NCBI RefSeq assembly: GCF_001685485.1
Contig: NZ_BDEL01000001.1
Coordinates: forward strand, 2,043,501-2,107,500
DNA from: Formosa haliotis
GTDB taxonomy: Bacteria > Bacteroidota > Bacteroidia > Flavobacteriales > Flavobacteriaceae
Direction of reading: 5' to 3'
DNA: 64,000 nucleotides
The notes under the pieces are model-generated. The model did not search any database. It saw only the letters and a list, made by a program, of their open reading frames with translations, and was not told the origin of the DNA. Positions 39,645-46,874 of this stretch are shown here, one piece after another. A program made the translations under genes and the position numbers. How positions within the stretch are numbered: the stretch's first letter is position 1; each line of letters starts with the position of its first letter.

Positions 39645-40196
39645 TTATTCGTCAAGTGTAATAATTCCGTTAATTTCTAGCACTTCGGCTTCTTCGAATT
39701 TAACATCGGAATCGAAACCATTTCCGTGAATTAAATCACCTCCGGTTCTAAACGTTACGGGTTGGTTTGTAGAAAGCCATTGTTTGGCCTGATCGTAATA
39801 TAATTGGTCTGCAAATAGCGTGTCGTTAGTAGCTGTAGAGAGCATAACATTACCTTGCAAATCGATTAAACCTGTTTTATCGTAAACAATGGCATAATCT
39901 GAAATAATGGTACTTTTATTTCTATCCTTATCGTAAATATATAAATTAATGCCTTCTGTAAATTCTGAAAATGAAAACTCTCTATTCGAGTAATCTAACA
40001 TTTTTGGACTAAGCAAATTGGCTTTTAGCCTGCCAGAATCGGTATATTTTAAGTTAATATCTTCGGCTACACCTCCTGGTTCGTTTACAGAAAAAGCCGT
40101 GTTACTAACTTGTTCTAAGCCTTTACTACAAGAAACAAACATGGTCATAGCAAACGCTATGACCATGAGTATACATTTATGATGTTTAAAAAACAT
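39645..40196 (-). CDS. lptC: LPS export protein LptC, lipoprotein form
   Basis: The 183 residues have a lipoprotein signal (lipobox MFVSC, Cys23) and an LptC-like beta-jellyroll region with NLKYTDSGRLKANLLSPKMLDYS, TIISDYAIVYDKTGLIDLQGNV and TFRTGGDLIHGNGFDSD. LptC hands LPS from the inner membrane extractor to the LptA bridge. The lipid anchor replaces the membrane helix of the E. coli protein, as is typical in Bacteroidetes. It starts one base after the TPR gene ends. Confidence 0.88.
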   Translation of the reverse strand: MFFKHHKCILMVIAFAMTMFVSCSKGLEQVSNTAFSVNEPGGVAEDINLKYTDSGRLKANLLSPKMLDYSNREFSFSEFTEGINLYIYDKDRNKSTIISDYAIVYDKTGLIDLQGNVMLSTATNDTLFADQLYYDQAKQWLSTNQPVTFRTGGDLIHGNGFDSDVKFEEAEVLEINGIITLDE

Positions 40197-40197
40197 A

Positions 40198-41580
40198 TTA
40201 TAGGTTTGGTACAGTTACACTAGAACCAATCCAACATCCAATTTTAATAGTTTGTCCAGCATTCCCCTCAGAGAAGATATCTGATTTTTGAGGTGCTTTA
40301 GCTCTATAACTTGTAGCCGATTGAGAAGCATGAGATTTTAAAGTTGGATCTACACGACCAGCTTTACTAGCTTCGTCTGCAGCTAACCAGAATACAGCAC
40401 GTTTGTTAAAGTTTGTATCTCCACAATCGTTAGCACTTGCTGCATACATAGATGCGATTTGTAAGTGAGGACGACCGTTTGATGGGTTTAAACTTAAAGA
40501 CTCACGGTAGTAGCTTCTCGCTTTACTGTAAGAGTGTTGTTTCTTTAATTTATCTCCAATTTTACTGTATAATTTAGCTTTCTTATAAGAATCTGTTTCT
40601 AAACTTAAAGCTTGCTCGTAATACTTAAGTGCTTCGCTACTTTTGTTTTCTTTATCTTTTAAGATTCCTAAGTAGTATGCAGAGTTAGCCGAAGGTTTTA
40701 AATCGTGGTATGCATTTACCAATTTAAAGAATAATGGGTCGCTTGTACATTCTTTCTCAGACATTTTTCCTGCTGCTCTTTGTAACCAAACTGCATTTGT
40801 TTTGTTAGCTTCGAAATCTTTTTCGTATAACGGAATTAAGTTTTCACAATTAGCACGCTCTCCTAATTTACCATTAATACTACCACCAATCTTATCGTAA
40901 GCATCTAGGTAACTAGAGTACATTTTTTTGTATTGTAATTCTTTACTTGTTAAGGCAGTACCAGCTTCTTCTTTAGCAATTAATTTATTTAAATCTTCAG
41001 AGTAATTTGCTACTTCTGCATCTACACGCTCTACAACGTCATCGTATTTGTTAAATAAATCTTGAGCCGATTTTTCTTTAGCGTCATATAAATCTACCAT
41101 TAAAGAGAAGTAAGTATATAATCCTTTTGGACTTTTAAAGTTATCCTTATCTGTAGTATAAGCTTTATCGAACGCGTTATAAACATCTAAATCTGATAAT
41201 CCTAATACCGCTTTGTTATCGTACATTAATTGGGCTTTTTGAACTAAAACTTCTCCTTGAGTTGTTCTACTTGGAAAGTTTGTTAACTCTTCGTCCCAAA
41301 GTTTCATTTGGTCTTCGATAAATGCCTTCTTTTCTGCTCCTGCAGATTTTTCGATTTTATGATCTAAAATCTTGTTACCATCAATAATGATCGCTTTATT
41401 AAATTTAGGACAGGCCTTTCTAACAGCCATCCAAGGCTCGTATGCAGCATCAAAATTTTTAGCTTTTACGTACTCGTGAAAGATAGATAATTTAGTTGTA
41501 CATTCTTCTTGACTTTGAGCAAAACTATTAGTTAGCCCTAAACACAATAGTGCTACTATTAAAGTAACTTTCATTTTCAT
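40198..41580 (-). CDS. Exported tetratricopeptide-repeat protein
   Basis: The 460 residues start with a signal peptide (about 1-22, SFAQ) and consist of helices. Clear TPR units lie at about 300-375 (SAYYLGILKDKENKSSEALKYYEQAL, then KLYSKIGDKLKKQHSYSKARSYYRESLSLNPSNGRPH in adjoining repeats). Cysteines recur near the C-terminus. It is a likely periplasmic scaffold. The partner is unknown, but it sits between lptC and an outer membrane protein, which points to envelope assembly. Confidence 0.85.
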   Translation of the reverse strand: MKMKVTLIVALLCLGLTNSFAQSQEECTTKLSIFHEYVKAKNFDAAYEPWMAVRKACPKFNKAIIIDGNKILDHKIEKSAGAEKKAFIEDQMKLWDEELTNFPSRTTQGEVLVQKAQLMYDNKAVLGLSDLDVYNAFDKAYTTDKDNFKSPKGLYTYFSLMVDLYDAKEKSAQDLFNKYDDVVERVDAEVANYSEDLNKLIAKEEAGTALTSKELQYKKMYSSYLDAYDKIGGSINGKLGERANCENLIPLYEKDFEANKTNAVWLQRAAGKMSEKECTSDPLFFKLVNAYHDLKPSANSAYYLGILKDKENKSSEALKYYEQALSLETDSYKKAKLYSKIGDKLKKQHSYSKARSYYRESLSLNPSNGRPHLQIASMYAASANDCGDTNFNKRAVFWLAADEASKAGRVDPTLKSHASQSATSYRAKAPQKSDIFSEGNAGQTIKIGCWIGSSVTVPNL

Positions 41581-41601
41581 CGTTTTTATTTTGAGTAATA
41601 A

Positions 41602-42918
41602 TTAATCATATTTACGTTTTACAAACCATCTGTCGTTTAAAGATAAACTGACGTTAAAATTAAAAAAATTTTCTTGAATTAAATTTTTATTTGTTGTTCC
41701 TCTTTTTCCAATCTCAAATCCAATATTGGCATTAGAAAAAATGGTGCCTAATGGTAAACCTGCACCAAAAGATATGCCAAATTCATTAATCGACTCATCA
41801 TTAACAACTAAGCCCGTACTTTCTGTTCTAAATCCAGCGCGATATACTACGCGATTCCAATATCCCGTAAAGGCATTATAATTTGGAATATAAAATCCTC
41901 CTAAAGACATACCAACGGCATCTTTATAGGATACATTCGGACTTTCGTTGTGTTCGTTTGCAAATTTAGAAGTTTGTCTAAAAGTACCTTCTACCCCAAC
42001 AAACCATTGTCTTGGCTGACCAATACCTGTACCTACGGTAAATTGCGAAGACACATCTACTTCGGTCTCTAAACGACCTGCATCGATAAGCGATTGCTCT
42101 CCATCTATAACATCGACAATAGTTTCCGATCCTGTAGTAGGATTAATGGTAATGGTAGAAAATGTTCTAGAATTTTGCGAATGTAACACATTGCTAGGCG
42201 AGTAAGTTGCCGATGTTACCCACTCAAATCGATCGTTAATCATAGTCGTATACGACGCTCCTAGATTAAAACTAATTCCGCTTAAATCGGATCTATTATT
42301 TTGTTTGGTTTGATAATTTAAAAGTAAGCCGTCTGTATCATACACATACTCTATAACGCTATTTTTAAGGTTTCCGAAACCATATCTAGCCTCAACACCT
42401 ACACTTAATCCTTTGGTTACTAAATACCCAACCGATAAAAACACATTATTTAAACCTCCTTCTCCATCAAAGCGATCGTTAATAGAACCATCGTCATGAT
42501 GTGTGTTTAACTTATATCCTACAGAAGTATAAGGCATTAAACCAATTCCTACACCAAATCGACCAATAGGAATAGATAAGGCAATATAGTCGAAAGTAGA
42601 TGAGTTGGAATTATCTGAATTATTTTCGCTTTCTAAGCTAGTTCTTGTATAACTTCCTCCAATAGCAAATTTTACTGGACGACTTTCGTTATTATAGCCT
42701 TTTAGATTTTCTGTAGCGTAAGATGCTGGATTTCGAAGATTAATATGGATACTGTCATTATAAACACTAAGGCCACCCATACTTCTATTCTCCACAGTTC
42801 CCCTGAATTTCTGACTACCTATACCGTAATACGAATAAGGTGAAGATGTACCACCACTTTGAGCATAACTATTAACTGCAAAAGCAGCAATAAAAACTAA
42901 TACAAGTTTTTTTATCAT
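41602..42918 (-). CDS. Outer membrane beta-barrel protein
   Basis: The 438 residues begin with a signal peptide (about 1-20, SYAQ) and continue as alternating amphipathic strands with many Gly, Tyr and Asn. The segment SSPYSYYGIGSQKFRGTVENRSMGGLSV near the start and glycine-rich turns are characteristic of the OmpP1/FadL-like proteins common in Bacteroidetes. It overlaps coaX by 4 bases. Cargo or function cannot be deduced. Confidence 0.85.
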   Translation of the reverse strand: MIKKLVLVFIAAFAVNSYAQSGGTSSPYSYYGIGSQKFRGTVENRSMGGLSVYNDSIHINLRNPASYATENLKGYNNESRPVKFAIGGSYTRTSLESENNSDNSNSSTFDYIALSIPIGRFGVGIGLMPYTSVGYKLNTHHDDGSINDRFDGEGGLNNVFLSVGYLVTKGLSVGVEARYGFGNLKNSVIEYVYDTDGLLLNYQTKQNNRSDLSGISFNLGASYTTMINDRFEWVTSATYSPSNVLHSQNSRTFSTITINPTTGSETIVDVIDGEQSLIDAGRLETEVDVSSQFTVGTGIGQPRQWFVGVEGTFRQTSKFANEHNESPNVSYKDAVGMSLGGFYIPNYNAFTGYWNRVVYRAGFRTESTGLVVNDESINEFGISFGAGLPLGTIFSNANIGFEIGKRGTTNKNLIQENFFNFNVSLSLNDRWFVKRKYD

Positions 42919-43646
42919 TCTTGTGAATTAAATTGTAAAATTGAGTTCAATCCTTCTAAAAGAAAATTCGAGATCGCAAATATGCTACTTTTTAATTGCT
43001 TAGACAAGAAATTCGTGTCACCTCCTGTTAAAATAACTGTTAAATCTCCAAATTGTTCTTGGTAATTTAAAATGTTTCCATCTATTTCATTTAAAATTCC
43101 GAATACAATTCCAGAATGAATTGAAGCTCGTGTAGAGTCGCCAATAAGATTTATAGGCATCTCTGGTTCTAACAACGGTAATTTTGCCGTAAAATTATTT
43201 AAGGCCTTATATCTTAAATTTAATCCTGGAGAAATTCCACCGCCGTGATAAATTCCGTCGCTAGATACAAAATCGTAAGTAATGCATGTTCCTGCATCTA
43301 TCACCAACACATTTTTGTTTTTAAATTGCGACACAGCGCCACTTACCAACGCAATACGATCTATACCTAAAGTTGAAGGTGTGGCATATTGATTTACAAA
43401 GGGCACTGGTGTGTTATGATCTAGTTGCAATAATTTACAAGACTGTTTTATGGCTAAAACATCTAATTCTGATAAATTTCCTACCGAAGACAGGATACCC
43501 TTCTCTATATTTTGATGCTTTTCAATAAATTTTTTAAATTTTTCTAAAAAATTTTCTGCCCGTACAATTTCTTTATCAAAAATTCTATCCGCTTCAAAAA
43601 CAGCAAGTTTCACAAACGAATTTCCAACATCTATTATTAAATTCAT
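42915..43646 (-). CDS. coaX: Type III pantothenate kinase CoaX
   Basis: CoaX phosphorylates pantothenate, the first step to coenzyme A. The 243 residues show the ASKHA-fold motifs: phosphate-1 DVGNSFVKLAVF at the N-terminus, phosphate-2 VIDAGTCITYDFV near 120 and GGGISPGLNLRYKAL after it. LTGGD near residue 208 closes the site. It is the first gene of the minus-strand run down to lptC and overlaps the outer membrane protein by 4 bases. Confidence 0.95.
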   Translation of the reverse strand: MNLIIDVGNSFVKLAVFEADRIFDKEIVRAENFLEKFKKFIEKHQNIEKGILSSVGNLSELDVLAIKQSCKLLQLDHNTPVPFVNQYATPSTLGIDRIALVSGAVSQFKNKNVLVIDAGTCITYDFVSSDGIYHGGGISPGLNLRYKALNNFTAKLPLLEPEMPINLIGDSTRASIHSGIVFGILNEIDGNILNYQEQFGDLTVILTGGDTNFLSKQLKSSIFAISNFLLEGLNSILQFNSQE

Positions 43647-43697
43647 ATCAAATTATTAGAAATGCTAATTTACAAAAGCATTTTTTATAAAATTTAT

Positions 43698-43728
43698 TTT
43701 GGAGAACAATAAAAAGGATATATATTTG
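43698..43728 (+). promoter_or_regulatory. Consensus promoter of tRNA-Phe
   Basis: TTTG (43698-43701), exactly 19 bases, then TATATTTG (43721-43728): a perfect match to the Bacteroidetes TTTG-N19-TAnnTTTG promoter. The tRNA begins 18 bases after the -7 element. Confidence 0.88.
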
Positions 43729-43746
43729 CACTCGCAATTACGCACT

Positions 43747-43822
43747 GGTGCCTTAGCTCAGTTGGTAGAGCAAAGGACTGAAAATCCTTGTGTCCCTGGT
43801 TCGATTCCTGGAGGCACCACCA
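43747..43822 (+). tRNA. tRNA-Phe (anticodon GAA), CCA encoded
   Basis: The cloverleaf is complete: acceptor GGTGCCT/AGGCACC, D arm GCTC..GAGC, anticodon stem AAGGA/TCCTT with loop CTGAAAA giving GAA, and T arm CCTGG-TTCGATT-CCTGG. The discriminator A is followed by an encoded CCA (43820-43822), unlike the tRNA-Arg in this window. Confidence 0.97.
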
Positions 43823-43823
43823 G

Positions 43824-43857
43824 AAAACCCTGAAAACTTTACGTTTTCGGGGTTTTT
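43824..43857 (+). terminator. Intrinsic terminator of tRNA-Phe
   Basis: A 14 bp stem, AAAACCCTGAAAAC with GTTTTCGGGGTTTT (one T-G pair), has a 5-base loop (TTTAC) and is followed by T. It lies directly after the CCA end. Confidence 0.9.
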
Positions 43858-43890
43858 GCTTTTTAAACGGTTTCTTAATTGTCAACCAAT

Positions 43891-43898
43891 AATACTAC
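43891..43898. repeat. Left target-site duplication of the insertion sequence
   Basis: AATACTAC directly precedes the left inverted repeat and is repeated exactly at 45325-45332 after the right one. Eight bases is the usual duplication length for ISL3-type elements. Confidence 0.95.
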
Positions 43899-43920
43899 GG
43901 ATCAAGTCTAAAAGTTGTGG
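43899..43920. repeat. Left terminal inverted repeat (IRL) of the insertion sequence
   Basis: It starts GGATCAAG and ends AAAAGTTGTGG. It pairs with 45303-45324 at 18 of 22 positions and is adjacent to the 3' end of the transposase gene. Confidence 0.92.
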
Positions 43921-43930
43921 GATTTATATA

Positions 43931-44851
43931 TTACGCATAAATAGATGCTAGTCTAAATAAGAAAAAATCTATATTTCTGACACCTCTAAATTGTGCTCTA
44001 AAAGCTTTTATTTTAGCATTGAAAGATTCAGCCGATGCGTTTGTACTTCTGTTATCGAAATAATTTAGTATATTTTTGTAATGAATAGACATGGTTCTTG
44101 CTATTGTATTAAAGCTTTTAAACTCCGCTTTTCTTACTTTTTCATCCCATTTCGCTAGTCTAATTAATGCAGATGTTTTATCTTTTGAATTATTAAATAT
44201 CCATGATAAGTTCTGACATAGATTATATGCCTTTTCTAAATCTGGATATCTCTGAAATAGAACTTCCGCTCTTTGAGATTGATTTTTAGTCCATTTTGAA
44301 CTTGATTTGTATAGTAAATATCTGCTTCTAGCGAGTAACTGTTTGAGTGTATCTCCATTTTTAAGGAGTTCAGGGGTAAACTTCAGGGATTTACTTCTTG
44401 CTTTTTCTATAGCATCGTTTTCTAGGTCTATAGCATCCCATCTATGCTTAATTCTAATCTCTTGTAATGCATCTAGTGCTAATTTTTGAACATGGAAACG
44501 ATCTATAACCAATGTCGCATTGGGGAATGATTTCTTAACTATCAGTCCCATATTTCCAGCCATATCTAAAGTTACTTCCTTAACCTTACTTCTTTGTTTT
44601 AGAGGGATTTTGCGTAGTATATTAATAACCGTTTCAGCTTTGGTTCCTTTTACCATTGCTATTATAGCTCCTGTCTTTCCTTTTGCGGATTTATTTGTTA
44701 TTATGGTATATAAATCACCATTGGAGAAAGCTGTTTCGTCCAATGAAAGGTAACCCCCGATGTTTTGAGGAAATAACATCCAATTTCTTGCATGCGACTT
44801 TTGATCCCAAGATTTAAAGTCACTTAAATAATCTTTATATTGTCTTTGCAT
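43931..44851 (-). CDS. ISAon1-like DDE transposase
   Basis: This 306-residue transposase catalyses cut and rejoining of the element ends. Candidate catalytic residues are Asp in LSLDETAFSNGDLY, Asp in LVIDRFHVQKL and Glu in NASAESFNAKIKAFRAQFRGV, in the order expected for DDE_Tnp_ISL3. The start at 44851 is provisional. The frame is open further upstream (reading YGVNPRS just before the Met) back to a TAA inside the end of the N-region gene, and family members continue conserved in that part. Production as a fusion by frameshifting is therefore likely. Confidence 0.9.
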   Translation of the reverse strand: MQRQYKDYLSDFKSWDQKSHARNWMLFPQNIGGYLSLDETAFSNGDLYTIITNKSAKGKTGAIIAMVKGTKAETVINILRKIPLKQRSKVKEVTLDMAGNMGLIVKKSFPNATLVIDRFHVQKLALDALQEIRIKHRWDAIDLENDAIEKARSKSLKFTPELLKNGDTLKQLLARSRYLLYKSSSKWTKNQSQRAEVLFQRYPDLEKAYNLCQNLSWIFNNSKDKTSALIRLAKWDEKVRKAEFKSFNTIARTMSIHYKNILNYFDNRSTNASAESFNAKIKAFRAQFRGVRNIDFFLFRLASIYA

Positions 44852-44909
44852 ACTTCTAGGGTTTACTCCATAGAATTTAGCGACCAGAGTTGTGCAAGAA
44901 GCATTATTA

Positions 44910-45263
44910 CTAATAGAGTTCTTTTAAAAAAGCAGCAAATTCACTAGTCATTCTAGTGCCTTTTGCTACTAATTTCCAATCCCTTGTAACCACTTTATTA
45001 GTGTCTTGATTAATCCATCTTCGTCTAGTGATATGTAAGAAAACATTCTTACCTCTTATGGGGAAATCCTGAATACTAGCTTCTGGAAAAAAACCTTTAG
45101 AGTGTAGTTTTTCATCTTTATGATCCAATGGTGCATTGTTTAGTTCTGTGAAATAAAAATGAATTTCTTCAGCTTTAACCTCATGCTTAGTTAAGTCAAA
45201 ATAGGTTACTAAAACTTCTGGAAGTAATAAATTAGCAATTGATAATAGAGTGTCTGAGGACAT
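44910..45263 (-). CDS. ISAon1-like transposase N-region protein
   Basis: The 117 residues match the small first ORF of ISAon1 elements. They start with a hydrophobic LLLPEVLVTYFDL segment, then GFFPEASIQDFPIRGK, HITRRRWINQDTNKVV and the end WKLVAKGTRMTSEFAAFLKEL. It probably provides the DNA-binding part of the transposase. The last codons contain a T6A4 run (minus strand, 44922-44931) next to the TAG, and the transposase frame lies +1 relative to this one. Confidence 0.88.
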   Translation of the reverse strand: MSSDTLLSIANLLLPEVLVTYFDLTKHEVKAEEIHFYFTELNNAPLDHKDEKLHSKGFFPEASIQDFPIRGKNVFLHITRRRWINQDTNKVVTRDWKLVAKGTRMTSEFAAFLKELY

Positions 45264-45302
45264 GTATTTCTTTTATTCAAAGGTCTTCCAATTTTTTGTA
45301 CT

Positions 45303-45324
45303 CCACAACTTTTTGTGTTGAGCC
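45303..45324. repeat. Right terminal inverted repeat (IRR) of the insertion sequence
   Basis: Read inward on the minus strand it starts GGCTCAAC and ends AAAAGTTGTGG. The GGCTC tip is characteristic of ISL3-type ends. It lies 39 bases upstream of the N-region start and would contain the transposase promoter region. Confidence 0.92.
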
Positions 45325-45332
45325 AATACTAC
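45325..45332. repeat. Right target-site duplication of the insertion sequence
   Basis: AATACTAC is identical to 43891-43898. Removing one copy and the element restores the original gap between tRNA-Phe and the DUF2914 gene. Confidence 0.95.
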
Positions 45333-45339
45333 CTAATAA

Positions 45340-45966
45340 TTAAAATGTTTTCTGGATTACACGAATCGCATCTTGAGGGCTTCGTGTTATAATATCGAAA
45401 TTAATTATACCTAGAATTAAACCTTCCTCGGTAACTACTTCAACTTTCCACAAACCTGGTTTCACATTGCTTTTGTAAGTATATCCACGATAACCTGCGT
45501 CCCTTCCGCCAGTAATATCATAACCAATTTCATCTACAACTTCCCAGTCCTGGGTACTTGTATTATACCATTTCCAACGATGAAAAATCGACTTTTTTAT
45601 ATCTGTAGGCGCAAAAATGGAAGTAAAAACATACACCTCTTCTCCTGGACTATAATTATATTTAAACTTATGTGCTCTCCAAAACACGTACCACTTGTCA
45701 CTTTCATAAGCAACCACATACTTGTTATTTTCTTTTTTAACACTGTGGGCCACCATACCATCTTCTAAAGCTAGAGGCACGGGCGGAATAAGGTTGAAAA
45801 AATAAAACAAATTTATAGTACCATATATAAGCGCCACTAAGCCTAACATTTTACCTAAATGAATTTCACTACGCGTACTCGGGCTACTCTTATAAATAAC
45901 AATAATTAACAACAGGGTAATAACTAAACTTATAATCCCCGATAAAATAAATACATTCGTACTCAT
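45340..45966 (-). CDS. DUF2914 domain protein (C-terminal part of a probable split gene)
   Basis: The 208 residues have two hydrophobic segments (about 8-26 and 42-60) followed by a soluble DUF2914 domain (about 75-205) rich in Trp, with VYVFTSIFAP, IFHRWKWYN and GLWKVEVVTEEGLILG. In many bacteria DUF2914 is the tail of one longer membrane protein whose N-terminal half resembles the gene just upstream (45963-46454). The two overlap as ATGA. One extra A in the AAA at 45970-45972 would fuse them into about 372 residues, so this may be a homopolymer break rather than two genes. Function unknown. Confidence 0.85.
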   Translation of the reverse strand: MSTNVFILSGIISLVITLLLIIVIYKSSPSTRSEIHLGKMLGLVALIYGTINLFYFFNLIPPVPLALEDGMVAHSVKKENNKYVVAYESDKWYVFWRAHKFKYNYSPGEEVYVFTSIFAPTDIKKSIFHRWKWYNTSTQDWEVVDEIGYDITGGRDAGYRGYTYKSNVKPGLWKVEVVTEEGLILGIINFDIITRSPQDAIRVIQKTF

Positions 45967-46454
45967 TGCTTTATAAAAACCGGAATGATAAAAGTGAAAA
46001 AAGTAAAACTCAAAAAAAAGTAGACACTAAACTGAAGGTATTTATTAGAAATTCGCTTTTTTAAAAACTCGTTAGCCACCAGCAACATTATAAGGATAAT
46101 AAAAAATGAAACGGTTTTTGTTAAAGACACACTTCTAGAAAAATAAATAACATAGGCACTAGACAAGGCCCCAAAAAAGAATTGAATAGCCAGAGGAAAA
46201 TACTCTTGAAACTTATTGAGCATTGTATCTACCCACTTCCCGTCATCGGCTAAATTATAAAGATATAATGTAATGGTTAACGACGACATATGCAGGCACA
46301 ACACCACCAAATCATAAGTTCTATCAATACGACCAAGCGTTAAGGTGTCGAAAATAAATCCGCCTATAAAAAAAAGCAGTGGCGTATACTTTTTATGTCT
46401 CACAATAAAATTCTGAAACTTACTATCCTTAAATTTAGCTATAGTATTATGCAT
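45963..46454 (-). CDS. Membrane protein, N-terminal partner of the DUF2914 protein
   Basis: From the Met at 46454 (MHNTIAKFK) the product is 163 residues with about five membrane segments and the motif GGFIFDTLTLGRID, which is typical of the membrane half of DUF2914 proteins. I prefer this start because AAGG lies 10 bases before it and an upstream extension to 46499 has no homologous look. It overlaps a 29-codon ORF upstream and the DUF2914 ORF downstream. Function unknown. Confidence 0.82.
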   Translation of the reverse strand: MHNTIAKFKDSKFQNFIVRHKKYTPLLFFIGGFIFDTLTLGRIDRTYDLVVLCLHMSSLTITLYLYNLADDGKWVDTMLNKFQEYFPLAIQFFFGALSSAYVIYFSRSVSLTKTVSFFIILIMLLVANEFLKKRISNKYLQFSVYFFLSFTFFTFIIPVFIKQ

Positions 46455-46536
46455 TTTCACCCTTGTTTGTAATTCCCAAAACAGATAGTAACACTCCAAC
46501 TAAACCTTCTAAAGAATTCTGCATGTAATATTTCAT
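46447..46536 (-). CDS. Possible 29-residue hydrophobic small protein
   Basis: A short ORF (MKYYMQNSLEGLVGVLLSV then LGITNKGENA) ends with its TAA inside the first codons of the membrane gene at 46454, a geometry (ATGCATAA) suited to translational coupling. The middle is a single amphipathic or membrane helix. A competing ORF of 37 codons in another frame (46459-46572) has a less protein-like composition. Neither is recognised. This may be a leader peptide or chance. Confidence 0.3.
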   Translation of the reverse strand: MKYYMQNSLEGLVGVLLSVLGITNKGENA

Positions 46537-46874
46537 TTTTTTCTGTTGAAGCACGTGTAAACCCTTTCATTCTTACATCAATTTCAATCATCTATTTTTA
46601 ATTGATAGTGTATTTAAATAGACTAAAGATTTAGCACACTTAGATAAACAAAGATATAAAACCTAAAAGTACATTTTTAACTCTAATCAATTTGATGCTT
46701 CGGCAGTCAGTTATCAGCCCTATTTAATCCTTAAAAATTATGTACTACATTGGCACAGATAATTATTTGTTTTAGAATAAAATTTCAGGCATTTAAGTTA
46801 TATTTTAGATGAATAGAGTACTTCAGGTTACGCTTAAATAATTACATTTATATCGATAAATAATCGCATAAAAA
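46537..46874. other. Divergent intergenic region, no gene seen
   Basis: These 338 AT-rich bases lie between the DUF2914 pair (minus) and the GH3 gene (plus). On the minus strand TATCTTTG (46649-46656) fits the TAnnTTTG -7 consensus but has no TTTG at the right distance. Apart from the competing short frame noted at 46459-46572, nothing else is recognisable. Confidence 0.5.

Larger units (their letters stand above)
43899..45324 (-). mobile_element. Complete ISAon1-like (ISL3-type) insertion sequence, 1426 bp
   Basis: The element is bounded by imperfect 22 bp terminal inverted repeats (43899-43920 and 45303-45324, 18 of 22 matching, sharing GG-TCAA and the inner AAAAGTTGTGG) and flanked by an identical 8 bp duplication AATACTAC. 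It carries two minus-strand ORFs, an N-region protein and a DDE transposase, in the arrangement of the Bacteroidetes ISAon1 group. Outer ends beginning GGCTC and an 8 bp duplication fit ISL3. The intact ends and duplication indicate a recent insertion, between tRNA-Phe and a DUF2914 gene, with no gene visibly disrupted. Confidence 0.95.

Noticed and set aside
43694..43885. Minus-strand ORF of 63 codons across tRNA-Phe
   Set aside because: It is antisense to a complete tRNA with its own promoter and terminator.
43747..43898. Phage or genomic-island attachment site at tRNA-Phe
   Set aside because: No second copy of the tRNA 3' end was seen nearby and no integrase is present. The only mobile DNA is an insertion sequence with its own target duplication.
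46459..46572. 37-codon minus-strand ORF upstream of the DUF2914 pair
   Set aside because: It has no recognisable sequence and a weaker fit than the overlapping 29-codon frame. It is kept only as an alternative there.
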